From assembly GCF_028290495.1 (NCBI RefSeq), contig NZ_JAQGJT010000138.1:62001-126000 (forward strand): a stretch of DNA of 64,000 nt, in the 5' to 3' direction. The translations under genes and the position numbers were made by a program. The notes beneath the pieces were generated by a model. It was not told the DNA's origin. It worked only from the letters and a program-made list of their open reading frames with translations, and searched no databases. Of the stretch, positions 17,568 through 27,226 are shown piece by piece (the first letter of the stretch is position 1; the number at the start of each line of letters is the position of its first letter). The DNA comes from Tardiphaga sp. (GTDB taxonomy: Bacteria > Pseudomonadota > Alphaproteobacteria > Rhizobiales > Xanthobacteraceae).

Positions 17568-19160
17568 TCAGCCCTTGGCGAGCGGCACCGCGACGAAGCG
17601 CGATGAACCACCCGAGCGAACCCTGATCAGCACGCTGTTCTTGTTGTCGCTGCGCGCAGCGACGATCGCCTCGCGCACGTCCGTGGGACTGGTGACGTTC
17701 TTGCCGGCGACTTCGAGAATGACGTCGCCTTCCTTGAAGCCACGCTCGGCAGCGGCGCTCTTCGGATCGACTTCGGTCACCACGACGCCTTCCTTGCCCG
17801 CACCGGCCACGGTGCTGGAGGGGGCCACCGTCAGACCGAGCCGCGGCACGTCGGTGCCGCGCGAGGAGTTACCGCGATCGCCCTGGTCGAGATCGGCCTT
17901 GGCTTCCACCGAGTTCGGCAACTGGCCGAGCGTCAGGTTCAGCACCTTGTCCTGGCCCTTCTGCATGACGTTGATCTTGACCGAGTTGCCGGGCGCAAAG
18001 CCGCCGATGGTGCGGGCGAGTTCGCGGGCATCCTTGACCGGCGTGCCGTTCACCGCGGTGATGACGTCACCCGACTGGATGCCGGCCTTGGCCGCCGGAC
18101 CGTCGGCCTGCGGCTCCGCCACCAACGCGCCTTCGGCCTTCTTCAGGCCGAGGCTGTCGGCGATATCCTGCGTCACCGGCTGGATCTGCACGCCAATCCA
18201 GCCGCGGCTGACGGTGCCCTTGTCCTTGAGCTGCGCAATGACGGTCTTGACCGTCGAGGCGGGAATCGAGAATGCGATGCCGACGCTGCCGCCGGACGGC
18301 GAGTAGATCGCGGTGTTGACGCCCATCACCTCACCCGAGGTATCGAACGCCGGACCACCGGAATTGCCCTTGTTCACGGGCGCATCGATCTGGATGAAAT
18401 CGTCATAGGGGCCGTTGCCGATGTCACGGCCGGAGGCCGAGACGATGCCGGCGGTCACCGTGCCGCCGAGGCCGAACGGATTGCCGACCGCGAGCACCCA
18501 GTCGCCGATCCGCGGCTTGCCGTCGGCAAGCTTGGCGAACGGCATGTCGGTCACGCCCTCGACCTTGATCAAAGCCAGGTCGGTGCGCGGATCGGTACCG
18601 ATCACCTTGGCGGTGTAGGTCTTGCCGCCATCGGTGGTGACTTCGACCTTGTCGGCGCCGTCAACGACATGGTTGTTGGTGACGGCAAAGCCGTCCGCCG
18701 AGATGAAGAAGCCGGAGCCCTGCCCGGTCATGCCGCCGCGTCCACCGCGCGGACCGCCGCGCATGCCGGGCGGCATGCCGTCCGGTCCGCCGAAGCGCTT
18801 GAAGAAGCGCTCCATCGGCGAGCCCGGCTGGAACGGCGAATCCTCGTTGTTGTTGTCGTCGCCGCGCGCGGCGACCTTCTCCTTGATGTTGACCTTGACC
18901 GAAATCACCGAAGGCTTCACGCGCTCGACGATATCGGCAAAGCCGGCCGGCGCCGCGACCTGCGCCTTGACCTGCTTGTCGACCTGGGCGTGCGCGGTGG
19001 TGGTGAAGACGTCGCCGCTGGTCGGCGACAGGCCATAGGCGGCCACGCCGAGGCCAGCCACCACCGACGCCATCAGCGCAAATTTGCGCGCAGCGAACAG
19101 CGGGCGGCGGACCGGCTTGTAGGAGGGCAGATCGTTGAAATCGGTCGGACGGTCAATCAT
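17568..19160 (-). CDS. degP: Do-family periplasmic serine protease (DegP/MucD type)
   Basis: 530 residues from ATG 19160, which has GGAG nine bases upstream. A membrane or signal helix lies at about 30-50 (FALMASVVAGLGVAAYGL). The trypsin-like domain carries the triad His (AVTNNHVVDGA), Asp (PRTDLALIKV) and Ser (KGNSGGPAFD). Two PDZ domains follow (GDVITAVNGTPVKDA and GDVILEVAGKNVTSP). A Gly/Pro/Arg-rich loop sits before the catalytic domain. It degrades or refolds damaged envelope proteins. In rhizobia this gene sits between the cytochrome c maturation genes and a two-component pair, as here. Confidence 0.95.
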   Translation of the reverse strand: MIDRPTDFNDLPSYKPVRRPLFAARKFALMASVVAGLGVAAYGLSPTSGDVFTTTAHAQVDKQVKAQVAAPAGFADIVERVKPSVISVKVNIKEKVAARGDDNNNEDSPFQPGSPMERFFKRFGGPDGMPPGMRGGPRGGRGGMTGQGSGFFISADGFAVTNNHVVDGADKVEVTTDGGKTYTAKVIGTDPRTDLALIKVEGVTDMPFAKLADGKPRIGDWVLAVGNPFGLGGTVTAGIVSASGRDIGNGPYDDFIQIDAPVNKGNSGGPAFDTSGEVMGVNTAIYSPSGGSVGIAFSIPASTVKTVIAQLKDKGTVSRGWIGVQIQPVTQDIADSLGLKKAEGALVAEPQADGPAAKAGIQSGDVITAVNGTPVKDARELARTIGGFAPGNSVKINVMQKGQDKVLNLTLGQLPNSVEAKADLDQGDRGNSSRGTDVPRLGLTVAPSSTVAGAGKEGVVVTEVDPKSAAAERGFKEGDVILEVAGKNVTSPTDVREAIVAARSDNKNSVLIRVRSGGSSRFVAVPLAKG

Positions 19161-19356
19161 CGAAAATTCTCCGGGCAACGGCGCGGGGGGCAAGGCGCCT
19201 TGTGTGACCCGAAGATGCCGCCCGCCACGTTACAGCGCGCTGGCGGGGGGATTAAGGTTTGGTAATCTGGGGGGATGGGGCTGTGGCGGGATGACGCGGG
19301 GGGAAGCCAGTTCCCCTGACCGCAGCGCAAACGGGACCTGTAATTTCTGCCTAAAT

Positions 19357-19373
19357 ATGCTACTGTTTAGCAT
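19357..19373. promoter_or_regulatory. Palindrome overlapping a start codon
   Basis: ATGCTA-ctgtt-TAGCAT, a perfect 6-bp inverted repeat whose last base pairs overlap the ATG at 19372. Position suggests an autoregulatory operator or an RNA hairpin controlling the small downstream gene. Confidence 0.45.
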
Positions 19374-19569
19374 GGCAAAATTGGTTCGATCCCAGACCAG
19401 CAAAACCACCGGCTTTGTGGTCGGACACGCCGGGTTTGCAAAAATCAGCGCGGTCGAAGGGATTGAGCTTACGGGGCTGATGAAAAAGCGGATCACGGAA
19501 GCCAATCAAAAGCGCAGCTCTGACGCCGAGCGCCGTGAGGCGATCATACGAGCGCATCGCAAGACCTGA
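19372..19569 (+). CDS. Small basic protein, 65 residues, possible orphan antitoxin
   Basis: MAKLVRSQTSKTTGFVVGHA..., ending ERREAIIRAHRKT. It is soluble and Lys/Arg rich, with a helical C-terminus. The segment G-F-A-K-I-S-A-V-E-G-I followed by a charged helix resembles a family of short alphaproteobacterial proteins I cannot name confidently; size, charge and a palindrome over the start codon are like antitoxins, but no toxin gene is adjacent. The longer open frame upstream (from 19135) overlaps the degP promoter and looks non-coding. The downstream gene is a broken GlcG-like gene. Confidence 0.55.
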   Translation: MAKLVRSQTSKTTGFVVGHAGFAKISAVEGIELTGLMKKRITEANQKRSSDAERREAIIRAHRKT

Positions 19570-19576
19570 CGCAGCG

Positions 19577-19909
19577 ATGTACGACGCGATCGAGATGGAA
19601 AATGAATATCGCGGTTGTCGATACCAACGGCGAGCTGGTGCACTTCCTACGTATGGACGGCGCGCAGATCGCCTCCGTCACGGTATCACAGGGCAAGGCG
19701 CGCACCGCGGCGCGCTTCCGCCGCCCGACCCAGGCGTTCTACAACGGCTTTGAGACCGGCCATCCCTACATCATCCGACGCTGGTCGCGTCGCCCGGCGG
19801 ATTTCCGCTGGTCGAAGGCGGCAAGCTGATCGGCGCCATCGGATGCAGCGGCGGCACCGGCGATCAGGATTCGCTGATCTGCAAGGTCGGAGCGGATACG
19901 GTCAAGTAG
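19577..19909 (+). pseudogene. GlcG/HbpS-like (DUF336) gene, twice frameshifted
   Basis: Three frames together spell a short heme-degrading/GlcG-like protein: AAMYDAIEME in one, MNIAVVDTNGELVHFLRMDGA to FYNGFETGHPYII in the next, and TLVASPGGFPLVEGGKLIGAIGCSGGTGDQD to a stop at 19907 in the third. The family motifs N-I-A-V-V-D, R-M-D-G-A and G-x-L-I-G-A-I-G-x-S-G-G are intact, so the changes look recent. The N-terminal 30 residues of the family are missing. A functional product is unlikely. Confidence 0.75.
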
Positions 19910-19913
19910 CCGC

Positions 19914-20014
19914 CAGAGCGTTTTCGAGCGAAGTGGATACCGGTTCGCGTCAAGAAAACGCGTCAAAACAAAAAACAAGAGCCTCCGTTCCGATTCCATC
20001 GGAACGGAAAAGGC
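19914..20014. repeat. Bradyrhizobium-type intergenic repeat with terminal hairpin
   Basis: Begins AGAGCGTTTTCGAGCGAAGT and ends with a perfect hairpin CCGTTCCGAT-tcc-ATCGGAACGG flanked by GAGCCT/AGGCTC. Sequences of this kind recur in intergenic DNA of Bradyrhizobium. Here it lies between convergent genes, where the hairpin can also act as a bidirectional terminator. Confidence 0.7.
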
Positions 20015-21637
<1,623 letters not shown>

Positions 21638-21785
21638 GTGGGGACGTGCCTTGGGTCGAGCCGGGGGAGAGGTTCGGCCGCCTTATGGCACATCGCAGGC
21701 GCAACGTCGCGTCGGTTTGGCAGGTATTCGGCGGCACCCCGCGACCGTCAGGGCCGCGGGAACCGGTCGCCTGACCGCGCGGGCG

Positions 21786-22100
21786 TCACATCGCCTTGAC
21801 GCTGACGATGAAGTCGTCGACTTCGCACTTCAGGATGTCGGCCTGACGCGACAGGTCGACGGCGGAATCGCGCGCGTAGCTGGCCATCCGCCCGGTCTCG
21901 GACGACGTCGAGGTGATCTGGACGACGTGGTCGGACACATCCAGCGTGCGGCGTTCTGCACGCTCACGGAAATATCCTGGGTGGCGGTGCGCTGCTGCGA
22001 GGTATCGATCTCGATGCTGGACAGATTGGCCCCGATTTCCGCGATGTTGGCGGACATGCCGTCGATCGCGGCGCGCGTCTCGCCGGTGATAGCCTGAATG
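21786..22100 (-). pseudogene. Remnant of a methyl-accepting chemotaxis protein
   Basis: Two minus-strand frames join to give the tail of a chemoreceptor signalling domain: GETRAAIDGMSANIAEIGANLSSIE and DISVSVQNAA in one frame, then DHVVQITSTSSETGRMASYARD to LSRQADILKCEVDDFIVSVKAM in another, with a shift near 21960. The rest of the receptor is absent, so this is a truncated and frameshifted fragment. Confidence 0.75.
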
Positions 22101-22295
22101 CAGCGATACCATCAAGCCGCAATAGCTGGCCGCACAGCCGCTAATACTATGAATTTACTTCCGCTTTCAGCGGCACCGCGGACATGGCCGGACTTGCTGG
22201 GTCGCCCCTGTAGCGAATGACCTATCCAGACATTCCGCGGTCGTGATCAAGTCGGTGGTGTGGTTTTGATCCGGACGTCCGAGTTCTGTTTTGGC

Positions 22296-22321
22296 GGGAA
22301 CCTTTTCTCTTCAAAACCATC
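22296..22321 (+). promoter_or_regulatory. ECF-type promoter before the sigma-factor gene
   Basis: GGGAACC, 15 bases, CATC, ending 24 bases before the sigma start codon. The identical arrangement precedes the DUF4142 gene (23053-23078). GGAAC-type -35 boxes are characteristic of ECF sigma factors, so this is probably the factor's own promoter. Confidence 0.6.
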
Positions 22322-22345
22322 TGGATGGGCAGCAGGAGGTCGCGG

Positions 22346-23047
22346 ATGAGACAGGTACATGGACACCAGCACACGGGCGGCCCCTTTGGCGCGTCGAACG
22401 ATATCGAGCTGGTGCAGCGCGCGCTCGCCCGAGACGGGAACGCCTTTCGGACCATCATGCAGAAGTACAACCGGCGGCTTTATCGCATTGCGCGGAGCAT
22501 TCTTCGCAACGACAGCGAAGCTGAGGATGTTGTCCAGGAAGCCTATATGCACGCTTTTACTCACCTGGACAGTTTCCGCGGCGACTCCAGCCTTCCCACC
22601 TGGCTTGCCCGCATCACCATTAACGAAGCCTTGGGACGGCTACGGACTCAGCGTTCGACGGTGGATATCGCGACATTCGAAGCCCGAATGACACCGGCCG
22701 AGATCATTCAATTTCCTCTGACGTCTAAATCCGACGACCCGGAACGTACCATGGCCCAACGCCAGATCTTGCAGCTTGTCGAACAGGCAACTGACAATTT
22801 GCCCGAAGTCTATCGAATTGTTTTCATCACTCGCGTGATCGAGGGAATGAGCGTTGAAGATACCGCAGAAATCCTCGGTATTCGACCTGAAACCGTCAAG
22901 ACCAGATTGCACCGTGCGAGAAGGCTTCTCCGCGAGCAACTCGACAACCAGATCGGTCCGGTCCTGATGGATGCTTTCCCATTTGCCGGTCAGCGCTGCG
23001 AGCGGACGACCGTCGCGGTGCTTGACCGCCTCGGCTTGCCCCGCTGA
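22346..23047 (+). CDS. ECF RNA polymerase sigma factor
   Basis: 233 residues from ATG 22346, which follows AGGAGG by six bases. Region 2 contains LVQRALARDGNAFRTIMQKYNRRLYRIARSIL and NDSEAEDVVQEAYMHAF; region 4 contains LPEVYRIVFITRVIEGMSVEDTAEILGI with ETVKTRLHRARRLLRE. The C-terminal 30 residues (MDAFPFAGQRCERTTVAVL) include one Cys. No anti-sigma gene adjoins, so it may be an orphan controlled otherwise. It is followed by DUF4142 and cupredoxin genes; a shared GGGAACC-N15-CATC motif suggests they are its targets. Confidence 0.93.
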   Translation: MRQVHGHQHTGGPFGASNDIELVQRALARDGNAFRTIMQKYNRRLYRIARSILRNDSEAEDVVQEAYMHAFTHLDSFRGDSSLPTWLARITINEALGRLRTQRSTVDIATFEARMTPAEIIQFPLTSKSDDPERTMAQRQILQLVEQATDNLPEVYRIVFITRVIEGMSVEDTAEILGIRPETVKTRLHRARRLLREQLDNQIGPVLMDAFPFAGQRCERTTVAVLDRLGLPR

Positions 23048-23052
23048 ATTCC

Positions 23053-23078
23053 GGGAACCTTTCGGCTCGCGGCCCATC
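23053..23078 (+). promoter_or_regulatory. ECF-type promoter before DUF4142-cupredoxin unit
   Basis: GGGAACC-N15-CATC, identical in boxes and spacing to the motif before the sigma gene, 63 bases before the DUF4142 start codon. Confidence 0.6.
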
Positions 23079-23141
23079 CAACGGACGTTATCACATCAAC
23101 CTCATCAGCCGCCGCTTGGCGTCCGGCTACAGGAGTATGTC

Positions 23142-23666
23142 ATGCTCATCCGTTTCAGCGCGACGATTGCCGCAGTCTGTCTGTTAAGCGGCGCGGCCTT
23201 CGCGCAAGCTGGGTCCAAGCCTACCGACCCTCAGATCGCTCATATCGCCTACACCGCAGGCGTGCTCGATATTACGGCCGCGAAGCAGGCGATCTCAAAA
23301 TCCAAGAGCAAGGATGTCGTTGCATTCGCCAACGACATGGTTCGCGACCATGAGGCTGTGAACAAGCAGGCGCTCGATCTCGTGAAGAAGCTCAACGTCA
23401 CGCCTGAGGACAACGACACCAGCAAGTCATTGTCCAAGGCGGCCTCCGAAAAACAGGTTGAACTCGCGAAACTCAGCGGCGCGGCCTACGACAAGGCCTA
23501 TGTCGCCAACGAGGTCGCATACCACAAGACGGTAAACGGCGCGCTTGAAAGTACTTTGATCCCGTCGGCCACAAACCCAGATCTCAAGATCTTACTACAG
23601 ACAGGCCTCAAAATATTCCAGGGCCATCAGCAGCACGCTGAGCATGTTGCCTCGATGCTCAAGTAA
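23142..23666 (+). CDS. Exported DUF4142-domain protein
   Basis: 174 residues from ATG 23142, preceded by AGGAG at six bases. A signal peptide ends at AAFAQAG (about residue 22). The mature protein is a helical ferritin-like bundle with the DUF4142 features: IAHIAYTAGVLDITAAKQA, FANDMVRDHEAVNKQALDLV and KIFQGHQQHAEHVASML. His-rich helix ends suggest metal or redox contacts, but function of the family is unknown. The cupredoxin gene follows after 11 bases, so the two are one unit. Confidence 0.88.
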   Translation: MLIRFSATIAAVCLLSGAAFAQAGSKPTDPQIAHIAYTAGVLDITAAKQAISKSKSKDVVAFANDMVRDHEAVNKQALDLVKKLNVTPEDNDTSKSLSKAASEKQVELAKLSGAAYDKAYVANEVAYHKTVNGALESTLIPSATNPDLKILLQTGLKIFQGHQQHAEHVASMLK

Positions 23667-23677
23667 GGGAAATAGCT

Positions 23678-23998
23678 ATGCGGCCGGGACGGAAACGCTT
23701 TACTTTGATCGTCATCACTTGGATGGCGGGTCTTGTCCCGGCGCAAGCCGAAACCATCCAGGTGGTCATCGAGAAACTCGTTTTTTCGCCTGCTGAAATC
23801 AACGCGAAAGTTGGCGATACGATCGAATGGGTCAACAAGGACGTCCTCGCGCATACCGCGACGGTACGGGACGGCTGGGATGTGCCAATCGCAGCGAACA
23901 AGTCCGCGACCCTGGTTTTGAAAAATGCAGGTGCCGTCGATTACTATTGTAGATTCCATCCTAATATGAAGGGGCGCATTGTCGTTGAGCCCAGATAG
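23678..23998 (+). CDS. Exported cupredoxin (amicyanin/plastocyanin-like)
   Basis: 106 residues with a signal peptide ending at PAQAE (about 25). A type 1 copper site is complete: His59 (LAHTAT), Cys91, His94 and Met97 (YYCRFHPNMKG). G-D-T-I-E-W-V-N-K-D is the usual strand before the first ligand. It should be a small periplasmic electron carrier. It lies 11 bases after the DUF4142 gene downstream of an ECF-type promoter, suggesting induction in an oxidative or envelope stress response (inference). Confidence 0.92.
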   Translation: MRPGRKRFTLIVITWMAGLVPAQAETIQVVIEKLVFSPAEINAKVGDTIEWVNKDVLAHTATVRDGWDVPIAANKSATLVLKNAGAVDYYCRFHPNMKGRIVVEPR

Positions 23999-24384
23999 GA
24001 CGGCGAGGTAAGCCTGCGGTCATACTCAAGACCGCAAAGACGCTCGGCCCACTGCCGACAACGCCCGTTGGGGCACGCCGCCGGGCGTGATCGAACAAGC
24101 TGCCGATGTCGGCTCCCGGCACCTTTGAGAAGTGCAGACCGGATCGAACATGGTCTGCTCACCGGGGTGGACCGGAAGTGACGCGGAAATTTTACCAGGT
24201 CGCATACTGCCCCCGGAGCGGACTGGCGACCACTACGGTGACGCGCGCAACGATCACGACCCAGTCGCGTGGAAGTGAGCATAATACCTCGGTATCCTTC
24301 AAGAAACGCCGTTGATCCTGGAACGGGATCGCATCGAAAGAGTCGTAACTTACGGGGTATTGTTATTACGCAGGAGGGACGGAC
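23999..24384. other. Intergenic region with dispersed repeat copy A
   Basis: About 385 bases between cupredoxin and glycine-rich genes. It contains copy A of a dispersed repeat (24121-24185) and, at its right end, GGAACGGG about 60 bases before the next gene, which may be a weaker ECF-type -35. No gene was recognised. Confidence 0.4.
24121..24185. repeat. Dispersed repeat copy A (TTTGAGAA..GACCGGAAGTG family)
   Basis: Starts TTTGAGAAGTGCAGACCGG and ends GTGGACCGGAAGTGACGCGG. Related degenerate copies lie at 27091-27153 and 28606-28672. This resembles an intergenic element frequent in Bradyrhizobium that is often mis-called as small genes. Confidence 0.55.
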
Positions 24385-24909
24385 ATGGTGCGCAAATCGA
24401 TGATCGTCTTGTTCGCAGTTGCTTCACTCAGCATGCTGGCGCCAGATGTAGCCTTGGCGCGCGGTGGTGGCGGAGGCGGAGGTGGAGGTGGTCACGGCGG
24501 CGGAGGCGGCGGCGGCCATGGCGGCGGATTTGGAGGTGGCTTCGGCGGCGGCCGGGGTGGAGGTTTCGGCGGCGGTGGATTCCGCGCTGGAGGGGTTGAA
24601 GCAAGCGCATTCCATGCCGGCGGCTTTAACGGCAGCTTCGCGCGCTCCGCTGCGGTCGGTGCCGCAGGATTCCAAGGCGGCCGCTTTGCAGCCAATGGTT
24701 TCCAACGCGGCGGCTTCCATCACGGCTTCCATCACGGACGAATATTCTTCGCCGGAGGTTTCTTTGGGCCCGGCTACTACGACGACTACTATTATCCGTA
24801 CTACGCAGGTGACGATTCCTACTACGATAATGGTGGTTGTTACGGGGTGCAGCGGCGCGTGCATACCAGATACGGCTGGCGTATCCGGCCGATCCAGGTC
24901 TGTGGGTAA
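24385..24909 (+). CDS. Exported glycine-rich protein with Tyr/Asp-rich segment
   Basis: 174 residues; AGGAGG lies eight bases upstream of ATG 24385. A signal peptide ends at VALARGG (about 25). Residues 26-70 are almost only Gly with scattered His, Phe and Arg; 70-125 repeat A-G-G-F and H-H-G-F units; about 130-155 is a Tyr/Asp cluster (GYYDDYYYPYY); the end (RRVHTRYGWRIRPIQVCG) is basic with two Cys. It is likely a surface or periplasmic low-complexity protein. A strong terminator follows. It may belong to the same stress regulon as the sigma factor. Confidence 0.8.
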   Translation: MVRKSMIVLFAVASLSMLAPDVALARGGGGGGGGGGHGGGGGGGHGGGFGGGFGGGRGGGFGGGGFRAGGVEASAFHAGGFNGSFARSAAVGAAGFQGGRFAANGFQRGGFHHGFHHGRIFFAGGFFGPGYYDDYYYPYYAGDDSYYDNGGCYGVQRRVHTRYGWRIRPIQVCG

Positions 24910-24960
24910 CTCAGCCATCTTCGGCCCGGACCGGCACGTTTCCGTTGTCGGTCAATTCGA

Positions 24961-24991
24961 AAAGGCGCGCGGCGGGCACCGCGCGCCTTTT
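24961..24991 (+). terminator. Rho-independent terminator after glycine-rich gene
   Basis: A perfect 12-bp stem (AAAGGCGCGCGG / CCGCGCGCCTTT) with a six-base loop and a short T end, about 50 bases after the stop codon. Confidence 0.8.
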
Positions 24992-25459
24992 CGAGATGCG
25001 CAGGGCTCAGCCGAGCGCTTTGTGTTATTGAACCAGGCTGCCGACGCTGAGGCAATCTGCGAGGCCGTCACCAGGATAACTATGCGGTTCGTGCCAACAA
25101 AAACACACGCGCAGCAGAGTTTTCTGATGCTTCACCCGCGTCATATGCTCATCCGCGGCTTGTTGGGCAGCATAGGCTTTATGGTAGCTATTCCAAATCG
25201 GCGAGTTCATAGCGCACGATTCGAGCCCCCCCGTTTGGGAGTTTGAATCACAAGCGCCGGGCCAAACGCAAAGCACCGGCCCCGTTCGGCGCTCACGGGG
25301 CAGAAGCGGACATCAACCGGCCGCCTCTCCTCACTGAATCCATCGAAAGTAACTCCATTGCTGACTTCGGTCGAGCAAGTGTTTGCACCTCAGCAATCGC
25401 CCTTGGCATGATCATCTGATATGTCTGGGCGTCCGCAAAGGTCTGAACGAGAGAACCGA
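24992..25459. other. Intergenic region with no recognised gene
   Basis: About 470 bases. Short open frames occur on both strands but lack ribosome sites and signals. Part (about 25300-25325, AGAAGCGGACATCA) resembles the AAGCGGACAT intergenic repeats of Bradyrhizobium. Confidence 0.35.
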
Positions 25460-26629
25460 ATGAGACGGCGCCAGTTTCTTTCACTTCTCGGTGAAGCTGC
25501 GCTGGCACCGCTCGCCCCTTTGCTGGCGTACGCGGACCCGCTTGACGGCTGCGGTGTTCCGGCCGCGCGCGACGACGGCTGGGCCGTCGCCGCCATGAAC
25601 GAGGATGTGCTTGTCGATCGCGCTGCGCTGTGCGGGATGGCCGACCGGCTCGCCGCGAGCGATGCCAACATCCATGCCGTGCTGGTCGCCCGTGGCGGCA
25701 AGCTGGTGTTCGAGCGGTACTTCAGGGGGGCCGACGAGATACCCGGCCGCCTTTACGGCCGCCGGGCGGAAAACGTGACCTTTGATGCCGATACGCTGCA
25801 TGACATGAAGTCGGTTTCGAAGAGCGTCGCGTCACTCGCAGTCGGGATCGCGATCGATCGCGGGCTGATACGCAGTATCAACGAACCGATCCTGAGCTTC
25901 TTCCCCGAATTGTCCGACTTGCGTTCCCCCGAAAAGGACCGCATCCGGCTGTCGCACGCCCTCAGTATGTCGATGGGTCTGGAGTGGGTGGAGGCGACTC
26001 CGACCACGGGAGACTACAAAAACGACGAGGCGCGCATGCACATGGCTTGGGACCCGTGCCGGTACGTCCTCAGTCGTTCGGTGACGGCCGCGGCCGGACA
26101 GGAATTCTTTTATAATACTGGCGCGCTCACGCTGGTGTCGGCCATCATCCGTAAGGCGACGGGACGTCCGCTCGACGAATTTGCGCGCGCGACGTTGTTC
26201 GATCCCATGGGCATAACCAGCGCCGAGTGGACGAGGGTCAGAGGCGATACCGACGCCGGGGGTGGGTTACGTCTGCGACCGCGCGACATGGCGAAAATCG
26301 GCCAGCTCGTTCTCGCAGGCGGTCGCTGGAACGAACGCCAGATCGTCCCGAAGGCGTGGATCGAGACCTCGACGGCTGCGAAGATTAAGGGCACGGACGA
26401 TATGTTGTATGGATACCTGTGGTGGCTCAGCAGTTCTCCGCTGAAGGGGCGTGAGATCCACTGGGCTGGCGCGCTTGGCCGCGGCGGACAGTCGATTCGC
26501 ATCGTCCCCGAGCTCGATCTCGTTGTCGTGGTGACCGCGGGTTACTACCAGGACTACAGCCCCCGAGCGTTTCAAGTGCAGTACGGCGTTTTCAGGGACG
26601 TCCTGCGTGGGAATTTGCCTCCGGGCTGA
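25460..26629 (+). CDS. Beta-lactamase-family serine hydrolase, probably Tat-exported
   Basis: About 389 residues from ATG 25460. The N-terminus MRRRQFLSLLGEAALAPLAPLLA resembles a twin-arginine signal. The serine beta-lactamase/penicillin-binding fold is shown by S-V-S-K-S (S-x-x-K nucleophile), the Tyr of FFYNTGAL (Y-x-N) and a late G-x-G segment (GRGGQSIRIVPELDLVVVVTAG). The set is the class C/esterase EstB-like group found widely in Proteobacteria; substrates range from peptides to esters. It is a monocistronic gene flanked by long non-coding stretches. Confidence 0.88.
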   Translation: MRRRQFLSLLGEAALAPLAPLLAYADPLDGCGVPAARDDGWAVAAMNEDVLVDRAALCGMADRLAASDANIHAVLVARGGKLVFERYFRGADEIPGRLYGRRAENVTFDADTLHDMKSVSKSVASLAVGIAIDRGLIRSINEPILSFFPELSDLRSPEKDRIRLSHALSMSMGLEWVEATPTTGDYKNDEARMHMAWDPCRYVLSRSVTAAAGQEFFYNTGALTLVSAIIRKATGRPLDEFARATLFDPMGITSAEWTRVRGDTDAGGGLRLRPRDMAKIGQLVLAGGRWNERQIVPKAWIETSTAAKIKGTDDMLYGYLWWLSSSPLKGREIHWAGALGRGGQSIRIVPELDLVVVVTAGYYQDYSPRAFQVQYGVFRDVLRGNLPPG

Positions 26630-26751
26630 GCTGGAAGCGCCGGCGGCTGCGCTACAATGGTCGGCTCACCTTCGCGACATAGTTTTCCACCACTCCAGTT
26701 GATCGCTAACGGGACAAAGCGGAAATAGCCTTCGACCCACGCCAACAGGTT

Positions 26752-26914
26752 CACGGCCCAATCAGAACTGATACTGCTCCGTGAAATTCCGCCGCATCAT
26801 CGGACCGGCGCTATCCGCAACACGATCAATCGTACTAATAGTTGTTCTGGCTTACTTGTAGACAGCAAGCTCGCCGTTGATCAGGCGTGCTATCCTCGCC
26901 TCTTCGTCGGGCGT
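26752..26914. repeat. Direct repeat R1: duplicate of ccmH 3' end
   Basis: 163 bases aligning without gaps to 29376-29538 with about 18 mismatches by eye. Translated on the minus strand it reads TPDEEARIARLINGELAVYK, the last residues of CcmH, then a stop. Beyond 26914 the match ends abruptly. Confidence 0.85.
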
Positions 26915-27090
26915 GTAGTATCGTGGCTTTTGCACTTTGCGGCCTATTTCACCGCGCGAACCCATGACACGCGCGCTACCCTCTGGACTGCAGGTTCTTT
27001 AATCCTGATCTTCATGACTTGCCGGACGTTGGTCTCCGCATTGGGTTACTGATGTGTATAGGCAGCTTTCCTGGGTAAGTCCGTCTGTGG

Positions 27091-27153
27091 CACGTTTGAG
27101 AAATGCCGACCGCCCCCAACAATATCCGATCACCGGAGCAGACCGGAAGTGGC
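27091..27153. repeat. Dispersed repeat copy B
   Basis: Starts near TTTGAGAAATGCCGACCG and ends GCAGACCGGAAGTGG; related to copies at 24121-24185 and 28606-28672. Confidence 0.5.
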
Positions 27154-27226
27154 TGGCCCACCGCGATATGACGCGATTGCCCCAAAGCGGACATTAGGTC
27201 CGCCAGCGTCTGCTGGAACTTCTTCT

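Larger units (their letters stand above)
26630..27226. other. Intergenic region with ccmH-tail duplicate and repeat copy B
   Basis: About 600 bases without a gene. It contains direct repeat R1 (26752-26914), a degenerate copy of the ccmH 3' end and its downstream DNA, and the dispersed repeat copy B (27091-27153) followed by AAAGCGGACATTAGG. An open frame across 27012-27230 on the minus strand is derived from the repeat and is probably not a gene. Confidence 0.6.

Noticed and set aside
25025-25276. 83-residue minus-strand open frame after the glycine-rich gene
   Set aside because: No ribosome site or signal and no recognisable family.
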